A stretch of DNA of 64,000 bases, taken from positions 1-64,000 of the forward strand of contig JACREZ010000039.1 in NCBI GenBank assembly GCA_016212665.1, given 5' to 3'. The first letter of the stretch is position 1, and every line of letters begins with the position of its first letter. The notes under the pieces are model-generated. The model saw only the letters and a program-made list of their open reading frames with translations. It was not told the origin of the DNA and did not search any database. The translations under genes were made by a program, and so were the position numbers. Of this stretch, positions 35,170 to 43,904 are shown in pieces. This stretch comes from Ignavibacteriota bacterium (GTDB taxonomy: Bacteria; Bacteroidota; Ignavibacteria; UBA10030; SZUA-254).

Positions 35170-37593
35170 ATGTCCAAATTATCAAAAATATTATTCGGCG
35201 GCGCCGTTGCACTTCTTATTATCGGCATCGCGCTGTTTTTCTTTTTCTACTATCTGGTTACCAAATCCTTCCCGCAAACAGGCGGAACCATTGAACTTCC
35301 ATCTCTCCAAAAACCGGTGGAGATTGTTCATGACGAATGGGGAGTTCCGCATATCTCTGCTCAAACCGAACATGATTTGATGGTTGCGGTCGGATTTGTA
35401 CACGCACAAAACCGGCTTTGGCAAATGGAATTGGCGCGGCGTGCCGGTTCCGGCAGGCTTTCCGAGTTGCTTGATACAGCAACGGTGAAGTACGATAAAC
35501 TTTTCCGCACACTCGGTTTTGCACGGCTTGCGGAAAAACTTGAACGGAATCTCCATCCCGACTCGCGACGATTGCTCGAAGATTACGCAGAAGGAATCAA
35601 CGCGTACATTCAGGTGAACAAGGGAAAATATCCTGTCGAGTTTGATATGTTGAATTTCGAGCCCGAGCCATGGACTGTTCAACACAGTTTGCTGGTTGCC
35701 CGGTTAATGGCGTGGGAATTGAACTTCGCATGGTGGACAGATTTAACGTACGCGGAAATTGCAAGCCGGGTTTCACCGGAAAAATTTCAGGACATCATAC
35801 CGGGAACATCTGAATCGTTCCCAAGTACGGTCTCTTTTTCTATGCTTGATGAATCAGACGTGACGGATTTTCTCGATGTCAACCGTTCATACAGAAATTA
35901 TTTCAATCTTGGAAATTTATCGGGAGCGAGCAATGCATGGGTTGTCGGCAGTGAAAAATCAATGAGCGGGAAACCGCTTCTCGCGAACGACCCGCACCTT
36001 CGTGTTACTGCGCCGAATTGGTGGTACGAAATTCATCTCACCGCTCCGGGATGGAATGTGGCGGGTGTTTCAATTCCCGGCTCGCCGTTCGTTATCATCG
36101 GCCACAACGATTCGCTTGCATGGGGTTTTACGAATGCAATGCTCGATGATGCTGATTTTTACATCGAACGGGAAGATTCGTTGAAGCCGTATTTTTATCA
36201 CTACAAAAACTCGTTGCTTCCGATGGAAGTGCGGGAGGAAATTATCAAAACAAAATCGGGAGATAGTTTGACGCTGACCGTACGTTCGACTCATCACGGA
36301 CCGATTATCAACGATGTTAATCTCCCGATTCAACATGGCGACTCCATAAAAAAGAATCCCGTCGCAATTCGCTGGACGGGCTACGAGATGAGCGATGAGT
36401 TCCACGGTTTTTATCTGATGAACCGCTCGACGAACATTACCGAGTTCGAACATGGATTGAAGGAACTTACTGTTCCCGGGCAAACAGCTGTCTATGCTGA
36501 TGTAGAAGGGAACATTGCTTTCTGGACAGCCGCTGCAGTTCCTCTACGTACGAAAGGAAACGCTATGCTTCCGTTTGAAGGCTGGACAGGAATAACAGAA
36601 TGGGAAGGATTTCTGCCGTTTGAAAAGTTGCCGCATGAAATAAATCCGTCGTGCGGATACATTGTTTGTGCAAACCATAAACTCGGAGATGAAACCTATC
36701 CGTACTATCTCTCAACCCTCTGGGAACCGCCATCACGTTACCAACGCATTGAAGAGTTGTTGAGAGAGGCAGAAAAATCTTCGTCCGAAGATTTCAAGTT
36801 GATACAGCAAGATGTATTTTCATATTATCACCGCGAGATTTGCCAACACATTCTTTCTGCATTTCCGGACGATTCGACGACAACGACACAAATACAAGCC
36901 GCCCTGGAGTATCTTCACAACTGGGATTACAGAAGTACGGCGAACGATATTGCAACGACTATCGTCAACGAATTTTTTGTGCAACTTCTTCACAACACGT
37001 TTGATGATGAACTTGGCAGTGATGTGTTCAGTGATTTCGTTTTCTTCTCGGCGATTCCTTATCGTGTCAGCAGTCAGTTATTAGCGGCTGATAGTTCGCG
37101 TTGGTTCGACAATATTTCAACAGAACAAATCGAAACAAAAAATGAAATACTCCGGCTCAGTTTCCAACAAGCGCTTGATACGTTGCAAGAACTTCTCGGC
37201 GCAGAGATGAAACACTGGCAATGGGGAAACATTCACCGGGTCGAGTTTGCTCATACATTTGGAGCGAGGAAGCCGCTCGATGTCATCTTCAATGTCGGAC
37301 CGTTTCCTGTGGGTGGTTCGGCAACGACAATCAACAAGGGAGATTATAAACTCACCCGGCAGTTCAATGTTTTTTCCGCTCCGTCAATGCGACAGATTGT
37401 TGACCTCGCACAACCGGCACGAGCGTTGATGGTCAATCAACTGGGGCAATCGGGCCAGCCGCTCCACGAGCACTACGACGACCAAACTCCGCTCTGGCTC
37501 AACGGTGGGTACCGAACGGTAACGCTCGATTGGAGCGTGATTCGCTCGGCGCAAATGAAACGGCTTGAGTTGGTTCCTAACATTCGTGAGTAG
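35170..37593 (+). CDS. Penicillin acylase-family N-terminal nucleophile hydrolase
   Basis: An 807-residue Ntn hydrolase that is made as one chain and self-cleaves. It has an N-terminal membrane segment (about 7-28), EIVHDEWGVPHISA, GFVHAQNRLWQMELARR, and then the cleavage/nucleophile Ser in SGASNAWVVGSEKSMSGKPLLANDPHL (about 258). Family members hydrolyse penicillins, acyl-homoserine lactones or other amides; the substrate cannot be read. The ATG at 35170 is used rather than an upstream TTG. Its stop codon lies within heptameric repeats. Confidence 0.9.
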   Translation: MSKLSKILFGGAVALLIIGIALFFFFYYLVTKSFPQTGGTIELPSLQKPVEIVHDEWGVPHISAQTEHDLMVAVGFVHAQNRLWQMELARRAGSGRLSELLDTATVKYDKLFRTLGFARLAEKLERNLHPDSRRLLEDYAEGINAYIQVNKGKYPVEFDMLNFEPEPWTVQHSLLVARLMAWELNFAWWTDLTYAEIASRVSPEKFQDIIPGTSESFPSTVSFSMLDESDVTDFLDVNRSYRNYFNLGNLSGASNAWVVGSEKSMSGKPLLANDPHLRVTAPNWWYEIHLTAPGWNVAGVSIPGSPFVIIGHNDSLAWGFTNAMLDDADFYIEREDSLKPYFYHYKNSLLPMEVREEIIKTKSGDSLTLTVRSTHHGPIINDVNLPIQHGDSIKKNPVAIRWTGYEMSDEFHGFYLMNRSTNITEFEHGLKELTVPGQTAVYADVEGNIAFWTAAAVPLRTKGNAMLPFEGWTGITEWEGFLPFEKLPHEINPSCGYIVCANHKLGDETYPYYLSTLWEPPSRYQRIEELLREAEKSSSEDFKLIQQDVFSYYHREICQHILSAFPDDSTTTTQIQAALEYLHNWDYRSTANDIATTIVNEFFVQLLHNTFDDELGSDVFSDFVFFSAIPYRVSSQLLAADSSRWFDNISTEQIETKNEILRLSFQQALDTLQELLGAEMKHWQWGNIHRVEFAHTFGARKPLDVIFNVGPFPVGGSATTINKGDYKLTRQFNVFSAPSMRQIVDLAQPARALMVNQLGQSGQPLHEHYDDQTPLWLNGGYRTVTLDWSVIRSAQMKRLELVPNIRE

Positions 37594-37697
37594 TGAATGG
37601 TGAGTGGTGAGGAGATTTCTGAATGCTGATTGCTAATTAGATTTTTGCAGTTAAATAAAGTACGAATGACAAATGACTATTGACCAATGACAATCTC
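37586..37697. repeat. Heptameric repeats from acylase stop to sirtuin start
   Basis: GTGAGTA, GTGAATG, GTGAGTG, GTGAGGA (37586-37613), TGAATGC, TGATTGC, TAATTAG (37620-37640), then CGAATGA, CAAATGA, CTATTGA, CCAATGA, CAATCTC (37663-37697). The acylase stop (37591-37593) and the sirtuin ATG (37687-37689) both lie inside repeat words. Confidence 0.8.
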
Positions 37698-38439
37698 ACC
37701 AAAACTTGAAAACAAATTGCAATTCGCTGAGAGCGTTGTCGTATTCACCGGCGCGGGTATTTCGGCAGAAAGTGGAGTGCCGACATTTCGCGGCGAAGAT
37801 GGCATCTGGAAAAAGATGAAGCCGGAGGAACTTGCAAACTTCGATGCGTTCATGCGCAACACGGAACTTGTATGGGATTGGTACAAACACCGCAAACGCA
37901 TCATGCAAAACATTCTGCCGAATGCGGGACATTATGCAATTGTGGAGATGGAACAGTTGTTCAAGAGCGTTGAAGTCATCACACAGAATATTGATAATCT
38001 TCATCGCCGCGCGGGAAGTACGATTGTGCATGAACTTCATGGAAATATCGAACGGAACTATTGTATCGGTTGCGGGAGAAACTACTCCAACGAAGAAATA
38101 TTTTTGCATGAACCTACGCCTCGTTGTACAACATGCAATGGTTTGATTCGTCCCGACGTAGTGTGGTTTGGTGAGAACCTTCCGGCGGATGCGTGGAACG
38201 CAAGCGTCAATGCCGCAGAGTTTGCCGATGTCTTCTTCGTCGTGGGGACATCAGCAGTTGTTTACCCCGCCGCCTCGCTCCCGACTCTTGCCCGTCGCTC
38301 AGGCGCATTCGTTGTTGAAATCAATATCGAACCGACGGAGTTAAGCAATTTCGCTCATGAAGTGTTACTTGGAAAATCCGGGGAAATTCTTCCGGCAATT
38401 GTTGAACTCCTCAGGAAGTTGCAGTTCCCTTCAGCATAA
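37687..38439 (+). CDS. cobB: NAD-dependent protein deacylase (sirtuin)
   Basis: A 250-residue class III sirtuin that removes acetyl or other acyl groups from lysines using NAD+. TGAGISAESGVPTFRG (NAD site, about 19-34), TQNIDNLH and the catalytic His in ELHGN (about 118) are present. The zinc is held by CIGC and CTTC. It is preceded by repeat-filled DNA with no clear Shine-Dalgarno. Confidence 0.95.
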   Translation: MTISPKLENKLQFAESVVVFTGAGISAESGVPTFRGEDGIWKKMKPEELANFDAFMRNTELVWDWYKHRKRIMQNILPNAGHYAIVEMEQLFKSVEVITQNIDNLHRRAGSTIVHELHGNIERNYCIGCGRNYSNEEIFLHEPTPRCTTCNGLIRPDVVWFGENLPADAWNASVNAAEFADVFFVVGTSAVVYPAASLPTLARRSGAFVVEINIEPTELSNFAHEVLLGKSGEILPAIVELLRKLQFPSA

Positions 38440-38462
38440 ACGGGTTGAAAGCATTATTGAAC

Positions 38463-38581
38463 CGGGGCAGTCTCAAAAGTTAGATTTCACCGTAGGCGCA
38501 ACCTTAATGGTTGCGTTTCCACATCAAAAACGCAGACGTATAGTCTGCGGCTACACGCCAATCGGTCTTTTTGGATAGCCC
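38463..38581. repeat. Palindromic element with twin hairpins
   Basis: Two perfect 7-bp hairpins, CGCAACC/GGTTGCG (38497-38515) and CGCAGAC/GTCTGCG (38531-38549), lie between imperfect inverted ends (GGGGCAGTCTCAAAAG and CTTTTTGGATAGCCCC). This is the form of REP/MITE-type intergenic elements. It carries no protein. Confidence 0.6.
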
Positions 38582-38611
38582 CTACATTTTGTCGTTTTTG
38601 AGCCATTTTAC

Positions 38612-38833
38612 TGAATCAGTTCACAAATTTTGTGAACCGGTTCAGTAATTTGATGAACCGGTTCATCAGTTTTGTGAATTAATTCAGTAGTTTTGTGAAT
38701 TAGTTCACCGGATTAGTGAACTGGTTCAGTGATTTGATGATTTAGTTCACCTGTTTTATGAACTATTTCAGCACACTAATGAACTGATTCACAAGCGGAG
38801 TGAAGTAGTTCACAAGATTAGTGAATCAATAAA
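38612..38833. repeat. Eleven palindromic 21-bp tandem repeats
   Basis: A TGAA-N4-TTCA core (ideal TGAACCGGTTCA) begins at 38612, 38633, 38654, 38675, 38696, 38717, 38738, 38759, 38780, 38801 and 38822, a pitch of exactly 21 with no slip. The unit at 38738 reads TGAT and the last one is partial. The nine-base spacers vary, often ending TTTG or TTAG. All reading frames contain stops. It ends about 150 bases before the sigma-54-like promoter. Confidence 0.95.
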
Positions 38834-38871
38834 ATAGAGGATGTGATGTTTTCAAACAAACATGACCGAAG

Positions 38872-38887
38872 TTCTCGAAATTGAGAA
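38872..38887. promoter_or_regulatory. Inverted repeat at enhancer distance
   Basis: TTCTC-N6-GAGAA, centred about 131 bases upstream of the start predicted for the 38985 promoter. A possible activator site; short, so weak alone. Confidence 0.3.
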
Positions 38888-38984
38888 GAAATCATCCTGA
38901 ATATTCAAACATGATAGGGAGAGGATGTTGGGAGTACGGGTTTACTCTTTTCTGATAATATCACGGTCTATTCCGGTTTTCTTA

Positions 38985-39000
38985 TGGCATAGCCTTTGCC
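38985..39000 (+). promoter_or_regulatory. Sigma-54 type -24/-12 promoter before hemN
   Basis: TGGCAT-N5-TTGCC with GG-N10-GC spacing, identical in its 11 fixed bases to the sites at 14181 and 43852. Start expected near 39011, giving a leader of about 213 bases to hemN that contains a palindromic element and heptameric repeats. Confidence 0.68.
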
Positions 39001-39030
39001 CTTCGATGGAGAGCAATTTCATCCATAGAT

Positions 39031-39171
39031 GAGATTGCTTCGAGGTTGTCCGAATAGTCCTTCATCATTCGACATTCATTGTTCGACATTTGATATTTGA
39101 GTAAATAACGAATATCGAATGACGAATTCTGAACTCCGAAGTTGCTTTTTTGGGACAGCCTCTCGCAATGA
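39031..39171. repeat. Inverted-repeat element holding heptameric repeats
   Basis: The left end GATTGCTTCGAGGTTGTCC and the right end GGACAGCCTCTCGCAATG are imperfect inverted copies. The right end resembles those of the elements at 38463 and 60608. The interior (39066-39142) is eleven 7-base words (CATTCGA, CATTCAT, TGTTCGA, CATTTGA, and so on). It lies in the hemN leader. Confidence 0.5.
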
Positions 39172-39223
39172 AGAAAAATCACCTAATCAGAAAAAACCCG
39201 TTCTACTGAAAGTATCTATTGAT

Positions 39224-40603
39224 ATGGATAGTCATTTAATCACATTGATTAAGAAATACGAGACCAGCGGTCCTCGCTACACAAGTTACCCCCCCGCGCC
39301 GGTGTTCAAACCGGAGTTCTCCGCCGCACAATACCAATCCGAAATATTTCAGGTAGAAAAGCAACCCGACGGGACAGGCGTTTCTCTCTATTTCCATATT
39401 CCGTTTTGTGATACGCTCTGCTATTTCTGCGGTTGTACGACGATGATTACGCGTAACCGCGAACATCTCGACGAGTATCTTGTTCATCTGAAACAAGAAA
39501 TAAACCTCCTTGCTCCGTTGCTCAATGATGAACGAAAGGTTGTACAACTCCACTGGGGCGGAGGAACACCGACGTATCTGGCGCCGATGCAAATTCAGGA
39601 GTTGGGAAATCATATCATGAAGTCGTTTCACTATGATGTGGATGCGGAAATCAGCGTCGAGGTTGACCCGCGTGAACTGACATTCAATCATCTTCAGGCG
39701 TTGCGTAATGTCGGTTTCAATCGCATCAGTCTGGGTGTGCAGGATTTCAATCCGAAGGTGCAGAGAGCAGTGAACAGAAATCAGAGCGAGTTTATTACGC
39801 GGCAAGCAATTGCATGGAGCCGTGAGTTGGGATTCTCCAGTTTAAATGTTGATTTGATATACGGACTTCCGTTGCAAACGGTCGAATCATTTTCCGAGAC
39901 GCTCGACAAGTTGATTGAAATTTCTCCCGAACGGGTTGCCGTTTATAATTTTGCCTATGTTCCCTGGCTGAAGAAACAACAGAAACTTATTCACACCGAA
40001 GATTTGCCTTCGCCCGAAACGAAGTTGGGAATTCTCGCATTAACAATTGATAAACTGAGCGATGCAGGGTACGTGTATATCGGGATGGATCACTTTGCAA
40101 AACCGGATGATGAATTGACGCTCGCTCAGAAATCGAAAACGCTCCGGAGAAATTTTCAGGGATACTCGACTCGTGCCGGTTCGGCTCTGTACGGACTCGG
40201 AATGTCCTCTATCAGTCACTTCGGAACGTGCTACGCGCAAAATGCAAAAACGCTCGACGAGTATTATCAGGCAATCGGCAACGGAGAATTTGCAACGCAT
40301 GTCGGTTACAAGATGACAACGGATGATGTGATTCGAAAACATGTCATTATGAAACTCATGTGTGATTTATCGCTACAGAAAGCGGAAGTGGAATCGCAGT
40401 TCGGAATTTTGTTCGATTCGTATTTTGCTTCTTCGTTGCTCAAGTTGGATCCATTGATAGAAGATGGTTTGCTCATTGCCACACCGGATGCGCTCATCAT
40501 TACGAATGACGGGCGATTGTTCCTGAGAAACATCGCCATGTGTTTTGATGCGTATCTTTCGGAGAAGCCGAAATCGCAACCGCTTTATTCGAAAACTGTT
40601 TGA
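39224..40603 (+). CDS. hemN: Oxygen-independent coproporphyrinogen III oxidase
   Basis: A 459-residue radical SAM enzyme that decarboxylates coproporphyrinogen III without oxygen in haem synthesis. The cluster-binding C62-x3-C66-x2-C69-x-C71 (CDTLCYFCGC) is the HemN form, and GPRYTSYPPA at the N-terminus separates it from HemW. The ATG at 39224 gives the family N-terminus; the open frame from 39119 would translate repeats. The sigma-54-like promoter and the 21-bp array upstream suggest regulated expression, perhaps at low oxygen (inference). Confidence 0.95.
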   Translation: MDSHLITLIKKYETSGPRYTSYPPAPVFKPEFSAAQYQSEIFQVEKQPDGTGVSLYFHIPFCDTLCYFCGCTTMITRNREHLDEYLVHLKQEINLLAPLLNDERKVVQLHWGGGTPTYLAPMQIQELGNHIMKSFHYDVDAEISVEVDPRELTFNHLQALRNVGFNRISLGVQDFNPKVQRAVNRNQSEFITRQAIAWSRELGFSSLNVDLIYGLPLQTVESFSETLDKLIEISPERVAVYNFAYVPWLKKQQKLIHTEDLPSPETKLGILALTIDKLSDAGYVYIGMDHFAKPDDELTLAQKSKTLRRNFQGYSTRAGSALYGLGMSSISHFGTCYAQNAKTLDEYYQAIGNGEFATHVGYKMTTDDVIRKHVIMKLMCDLSLQKAEVESQFGILFDSYFASSLLKLDPLIEDGLLIATPDALIITNDGRLFLRNIAMCFDAYLSEKPKSQPLYSKTV

Positions 40604-40701
40604 TAAGTTTACGCGGATTGTGTAGATTAACAACGCAAATCAATAGTATAGGTCGGATTTGAGCAAATCAAGCCGAAACGATACAAGAAACGATAATCTA
40701 C

Positions 40702-42219
40702 ATGACTGAATCAAAGACACAAGGTTCTTCTCTCCATCAGCGAACGAAAGCCCGGCGCGTGACCATGCGGGAAATAATTCCGCGCGAACTGCTTGACTTA
40801 ACTCCGAATATTATTCTTATCGTCTCTTCAGATGGAACAGTATGCGAGGCAAATCTTCACGCCTGTTCAACATTCAAAAAAGAAGAAAAGCAATTGCTTG
40901 ATTTTTCTTTTTATGAATTGTGTTGCTCTGATGAGCAGACAAAATTGCGCGGTCTCGTAGAGGAATGTTTCGCTACGGGAAAGACAATTAAAACGCAAAC
41001 GCAGTTGATTTCCTGCGACGGAGTGACCATTGATGTTGACATGACATTGCGCCGTTACCCGACGAACAGGCGTTCGAGAAAATATTATTGTGTGTTGATT
41101 GCCCGGGATATTTCCGAAGAGAAACGCCGGGAACTCGACCTCTTGCGGTTCTCCAATATTGCACACTACACGGTAAATCCAGTCGAAATTACAGACCAGG
41201 ATGGGAAGATGATTTATGTCAACCCGGCGTTTGAAAAAGCGTCGGGTTATTCGAAAGAAGAATTACTCGGACGGAACCCGAAAATTTTCGGAAGCGGAAA
41301 ACACCCGAAGGCTTTCTGGGATAAAATGTGGAAGACTATCAGGTCGGGAAAAGTCTGGGTAGGGGAAATTGAAAACCGGAGACGAAACGGCGACTCGATG
41401 TTTACGCAATTGTTGATTTCTCCCATCATTGACAATGATGGAAAGATTGTCGGGTACTTCGGTGTTCACCGAGACATAACAGAGCAGAAACAATTGGAGC
41501 AACAACTCATTCATGCACAGAAGATGGAAAGTATCGGGTTGCTTGCGGCAGGAATTGCGCACGAAGTCGGAAATCCTCTGACTTCGATTTCTTCTCTTGT
41601 GCAGGTGATTCAACGGACGACGCAGGATGAGTTCACGCAGGAAAAGTTGGAACTGATTAAGAGCCAAATTACGCGCATCTCCCGCATCATCCGCGATTTG
41701 GTTGATTTCTCGCGCCGTTCATCCTACGAAGTGCAGATGACGGACATTAACAAAGGTTTGCACGAAGCGGTCGAGATTGTGCGCGTTGGGAGAAAAGCGA
41801 AAGAAGTTTCGTTCAAGGTTTCGCTCGATACAAATCTTCCGCAATTACCGCTCGTCCCCGACCAGATTGAGCAGGTGTTCATCAATATCATCATCAATGC
41901 GGTTGATGCAATTAACTCGGAAGCGCCGGAGCGATTCGGGAAAATCAAACAAAAAGAAATTGTCGTCGCCTCATTTGTCCGTAACGAACATGTCGTGGTG
42001 ACAATCAAAGATACAGGAAAAGGAATTTCGGAAGATTTACTTCCGAAAATATTCGAGCCGTTTTTCACAACAAAAAAAGTGGGCGAAGGAACAGGGCTCG
42101 GTTTGTGGGTCAGTTACGGAATTATTAAAAGTTTTCAGGGAAATATCAGCGTGGAAAGCACTGCGGGCGAAGGGACAACTTTCACTATAGCGCTTCCGCT
42201 TCATTCAGATTTAGGTTAA
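40702..42219 (+). CDS. PAS-containing sensor histidine kinase (NtrB-like)
   Basis: A 505-residue soluble kinase with two PAS domains (about 27-140 and 150-265), HisKA with phospho-His about 286 in GIAHEVGNPLTSI, and HATPase (about 390-505; DTGKGISEDLLPKIFEPFFTTK and GTGLGLWVS). There is no transmembrane segment, so it senses a cytoplasmic signal. It lies 12 bases before the NtrC-type regulator, its obvious partner. The ligand of the PAS domains is unknown. Confidence 0.92.
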   Translation: MTESKTQGSSLHQRTKARRVTMREIIPRELLDLTPNIILIVSSDGTVCEANLHACSTFKKEEKQLLDFSFYELCCSDEQTKLRGLVEECFATGKTIKTQTQLISCDGVTIDVDMTLRRYPTNRRSRKYYCVLIARDISEEKRRELDLLRFSNIAHYTVNPVEITDQDGKMIYVNPAFEKASGYSKEELLGRNPKIFGSGKHPKAFWDKMWKTIRSGKVWVGEIENRRRNGDSMFTQLLISPIIDNDGKIVGYFGVHRDITEQKQLEQQLIHAQKMESIGLLAAGIAHEVGNPLTSISSLVQVIQRTTQDEFTQEKLELIKSQITRISRIIRDLVDFSRRSSYEVQMTDINKGLHEAVEIVRVGRKAKEVSFKVSLDTNLPQLPLVPDQIEQVFINIIINAVDAINSEAPERFGKIKQKEIVVASFVRNEHVVVTIKDTGKGISEDLLPKIFEPFFTTKKVGEGTGLGLWVSYGIIKSFQGNISVESTAGEGTTFTIALPLHSDLG

Positions 42220-42231
42220 ACAGGAAAAACA

Positions 42232-43590
42232 ATGGCAGACAAAATTTTAGTTGTTGACGATGAAAAAATCATACGCGAATCCATCTCATTTATTTTGAAG
42301 AAGGAAGGATTTACTGTCACCGAAGCGGCGAACGGAAAAGAAGCATACAACAAGTTGCTTTCCGAGTCGTACGATTTGGTTATTACCGATTTGGAAATGC
42401 CGGAGATGAAAGGAATCGAATTGCTCGACCATGTTCTGCACATCAATCCGCAGGCATTGGTTGTTATTATCACTGCGTACGGTTCGCTCGAAACAGCAAT
42501 TGCCGCGCTGAGAAAAGGAGCAAGCGATTACATTCTGAAGCCCATTGAGTTTGATGAGTTGTTGGTGAAAATTCATCGCCTGTTAGAACACAAAAAACTC
42601 GCGCAGGAAAATCAATATCTGAGAAAAGAACTGAACAGGGACTATGATTTTTCGAAGATTGTAGGTAAAAGCCCGGAGATGACGAAAGTGTTCGATATTA
42701 TTCAGAAAGTTTCTCAGACGGATAGCACGGTATTAATTTCCGGGAAAAGCGGAACGGGAAAGGAACTTGTTGCGCGGGCAATTCATTATACAAGCAGGAG
42801 AAATGAAAAGCCCTTTATTGCTGTCAATGCCGGGGCGATTCCGGAAACGTTGATTGAAAGCGAGTTATTCGGACATAAAAAAGGTTCGTTTACCGGCGCG
42901 GTGGCTGATAAAATCGGATATTTCAAAGCGGCGGATGGAGGAACATTGTTGCTGGATGAAATCAGCGAGATGCCATTTATTCTTCAGGTAAAATTACTTC
43001 GTGCAATTGAACAGAGGGAGATAACTCCCGTTGGAACGTCAACCCCGGTTTCGATAGATGTCCGGATCATCGCATCAACAAATCGCGAACTTCATAAAGA
43101 AGTGGAAGCGGGAAGATTCAGACAAGACCTGTATTACCGGTTGAATGTAGTTGAAATTCACCTTCCCTCTCTTTCCGAACGTCGTGCTGATGTGCCACTT
43201 CTCGTCGAGCATTTTGTGGATAAATACAAAAAGGAAATGAGGAAAAATATCAAAGGAGTTAACAATGAAGTGATGCGTTTGTTGATGCAACACGATTGGA
43301 AAGGGGAAATCCGAGAACTTGAAAACATCATCGAGCGCGCCGTTATTTTCTGTTCCGGTGATTTCATCACCATGAACGACTTGCCGGAGTTTTTACACGT
43401 GGAGACTGAGGTCACGGCTCATGGAGAAAAAGCTTCCTTGCAAGCTGCGCTTAGTGATTTTGAACGGCAATACATTCTTACTGTTTTGCGGAAGTATCGT
43501 TTCGATAAAGACCAAACTGCGATGGAACTGAAAATCAGTTTACCGACGTTGTATCGGCGTATTAAGGACTTGAATATCAGTCAGACTTAA
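42232..43590 (+). CDS. NtrC-family sigma-54 activator
   Basis: A 452-residue response regulator. The receiver has Asp53 in LVITDLEMP. The AAA+ domain has Walker A GKSGTGKE (about 172-179), the sigma-54 contact loop GSFTGA (about 217-222, a known variant of GAFTGA) and Walker B LLLDEIS. The C-terminal Fis-type helix-turn-helix is at about 410-448 (DQTAMELKISLPTLYRRIKDL). It should activate sigma-54 promoters from upstream palindromic sites. Three such promoters lie in this window, two of them flanking this gene's neighbourhood. AGGAAAA lies upstream of its ATG. Confidence 0.95.
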   Translation: MADKILVVDDEKIIRESISFILKKEGFTVTEAANGKEAYNKLLSESYDLVITDLEMPEMKGIELLDHVLHINPQALVVIITAYGSLETAIAALRKGASDYILKPIEFDELLVKIHRLLEHKKLAQENQYLRKELNRDYDFSKIVGKSPEMTKVFDIIQKVSQTDSTVLISGKSGTGKELVARAIHYTSRRNEKPFIAVNAGAIPETLIESELFGHKKGSFTGAVADKIGYFKAADGGTLLLDEISEMPFILQVKLLRAIEQREITPVGTSTPVSIDVRIIASTNRELHKEVEAGRFRQDLYYRLNVVEIHLPSLSERRADVPLLVEHFVDKYKKEMRKNIKGVNNEVMRLLMQHDWKGEIRELENIIERAVIFCSGDFITMNDLPEFLHVETEVTAHGEKASLQAALSDFERQYILTVLRKYRFDKDQTAMELKISLPTLYRRIKDLNISQT

Positions 43591-43770
43591 CTGTTATCTG
43601 ATACTGTTTTACTTGGGAGGCGTTCGAAGATTCATTCGTATGGAGATAGGAAAAGGATTTCTATCCTACCAAATGTTGTACAGAGCGCATTCAACTACAT
43701 TCATTTCTCAAAAGTGAAGCCCTCTAAACCTCTCCCTTTCATAACTGATAAGTAATAATCTCATAGTAGT

Positions 43771-43789
43771 TTGTTTGATAGATAAACAA
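43771..43789. promoter_or_regulatory. Inverted repeat upstream of 43852 promoter
   Basis: TTGTTT-N7-AAACAA centred about 98 bases before the expected start point. A candidate activator site. The remaining 43591-43851 stretch shows no gene, only a small imperfect hairpin near 43643-43663. Confidence 0.3.
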
Positions 43790-43851
43790 TTTAGAAGTGC
43801 ATTATTTTTTGCAAATATCGGTAAATCGTATGGTTGAGGGGGATATTGTGA

Positions 43852-43867
43852 TGGCATAATGATTGCC
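43852..43867 (+). promoter_or_regulatory. Sigma-54 type -24/-12 promoter before receiver gene
   Basis: TGGCAT-N5-TTGCC with exact GG-N10-GC spacing. Start expected near 43878, 27 bases ahead of the receiver ATG. It lies just downstream of the sigma-54 activator gene. Confidence 0.72.
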
Positions 43868-43904
43868 ATTATATGGAGTAGTTAGAAGCAGATTGGGTAT
43901 TACA

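Noticed and set aside
38440-38584. Short plus-strand coding frame after the sirtuin gene
   Set aside because: The open frame is made of the twin-hairpin element and has no ribosome-binding site.
38612-38833. CRISPR array
   Set aside because: The unit is only 21 bp with a 9-base variable part, the repeats are degenerate palindromes, and no cas genes are near.
39119-39223. Upstream extension of HemN
   Set aside because: It would translate repeat DNA and the inverted-repeat end; the conserved HemN start is at 39224.
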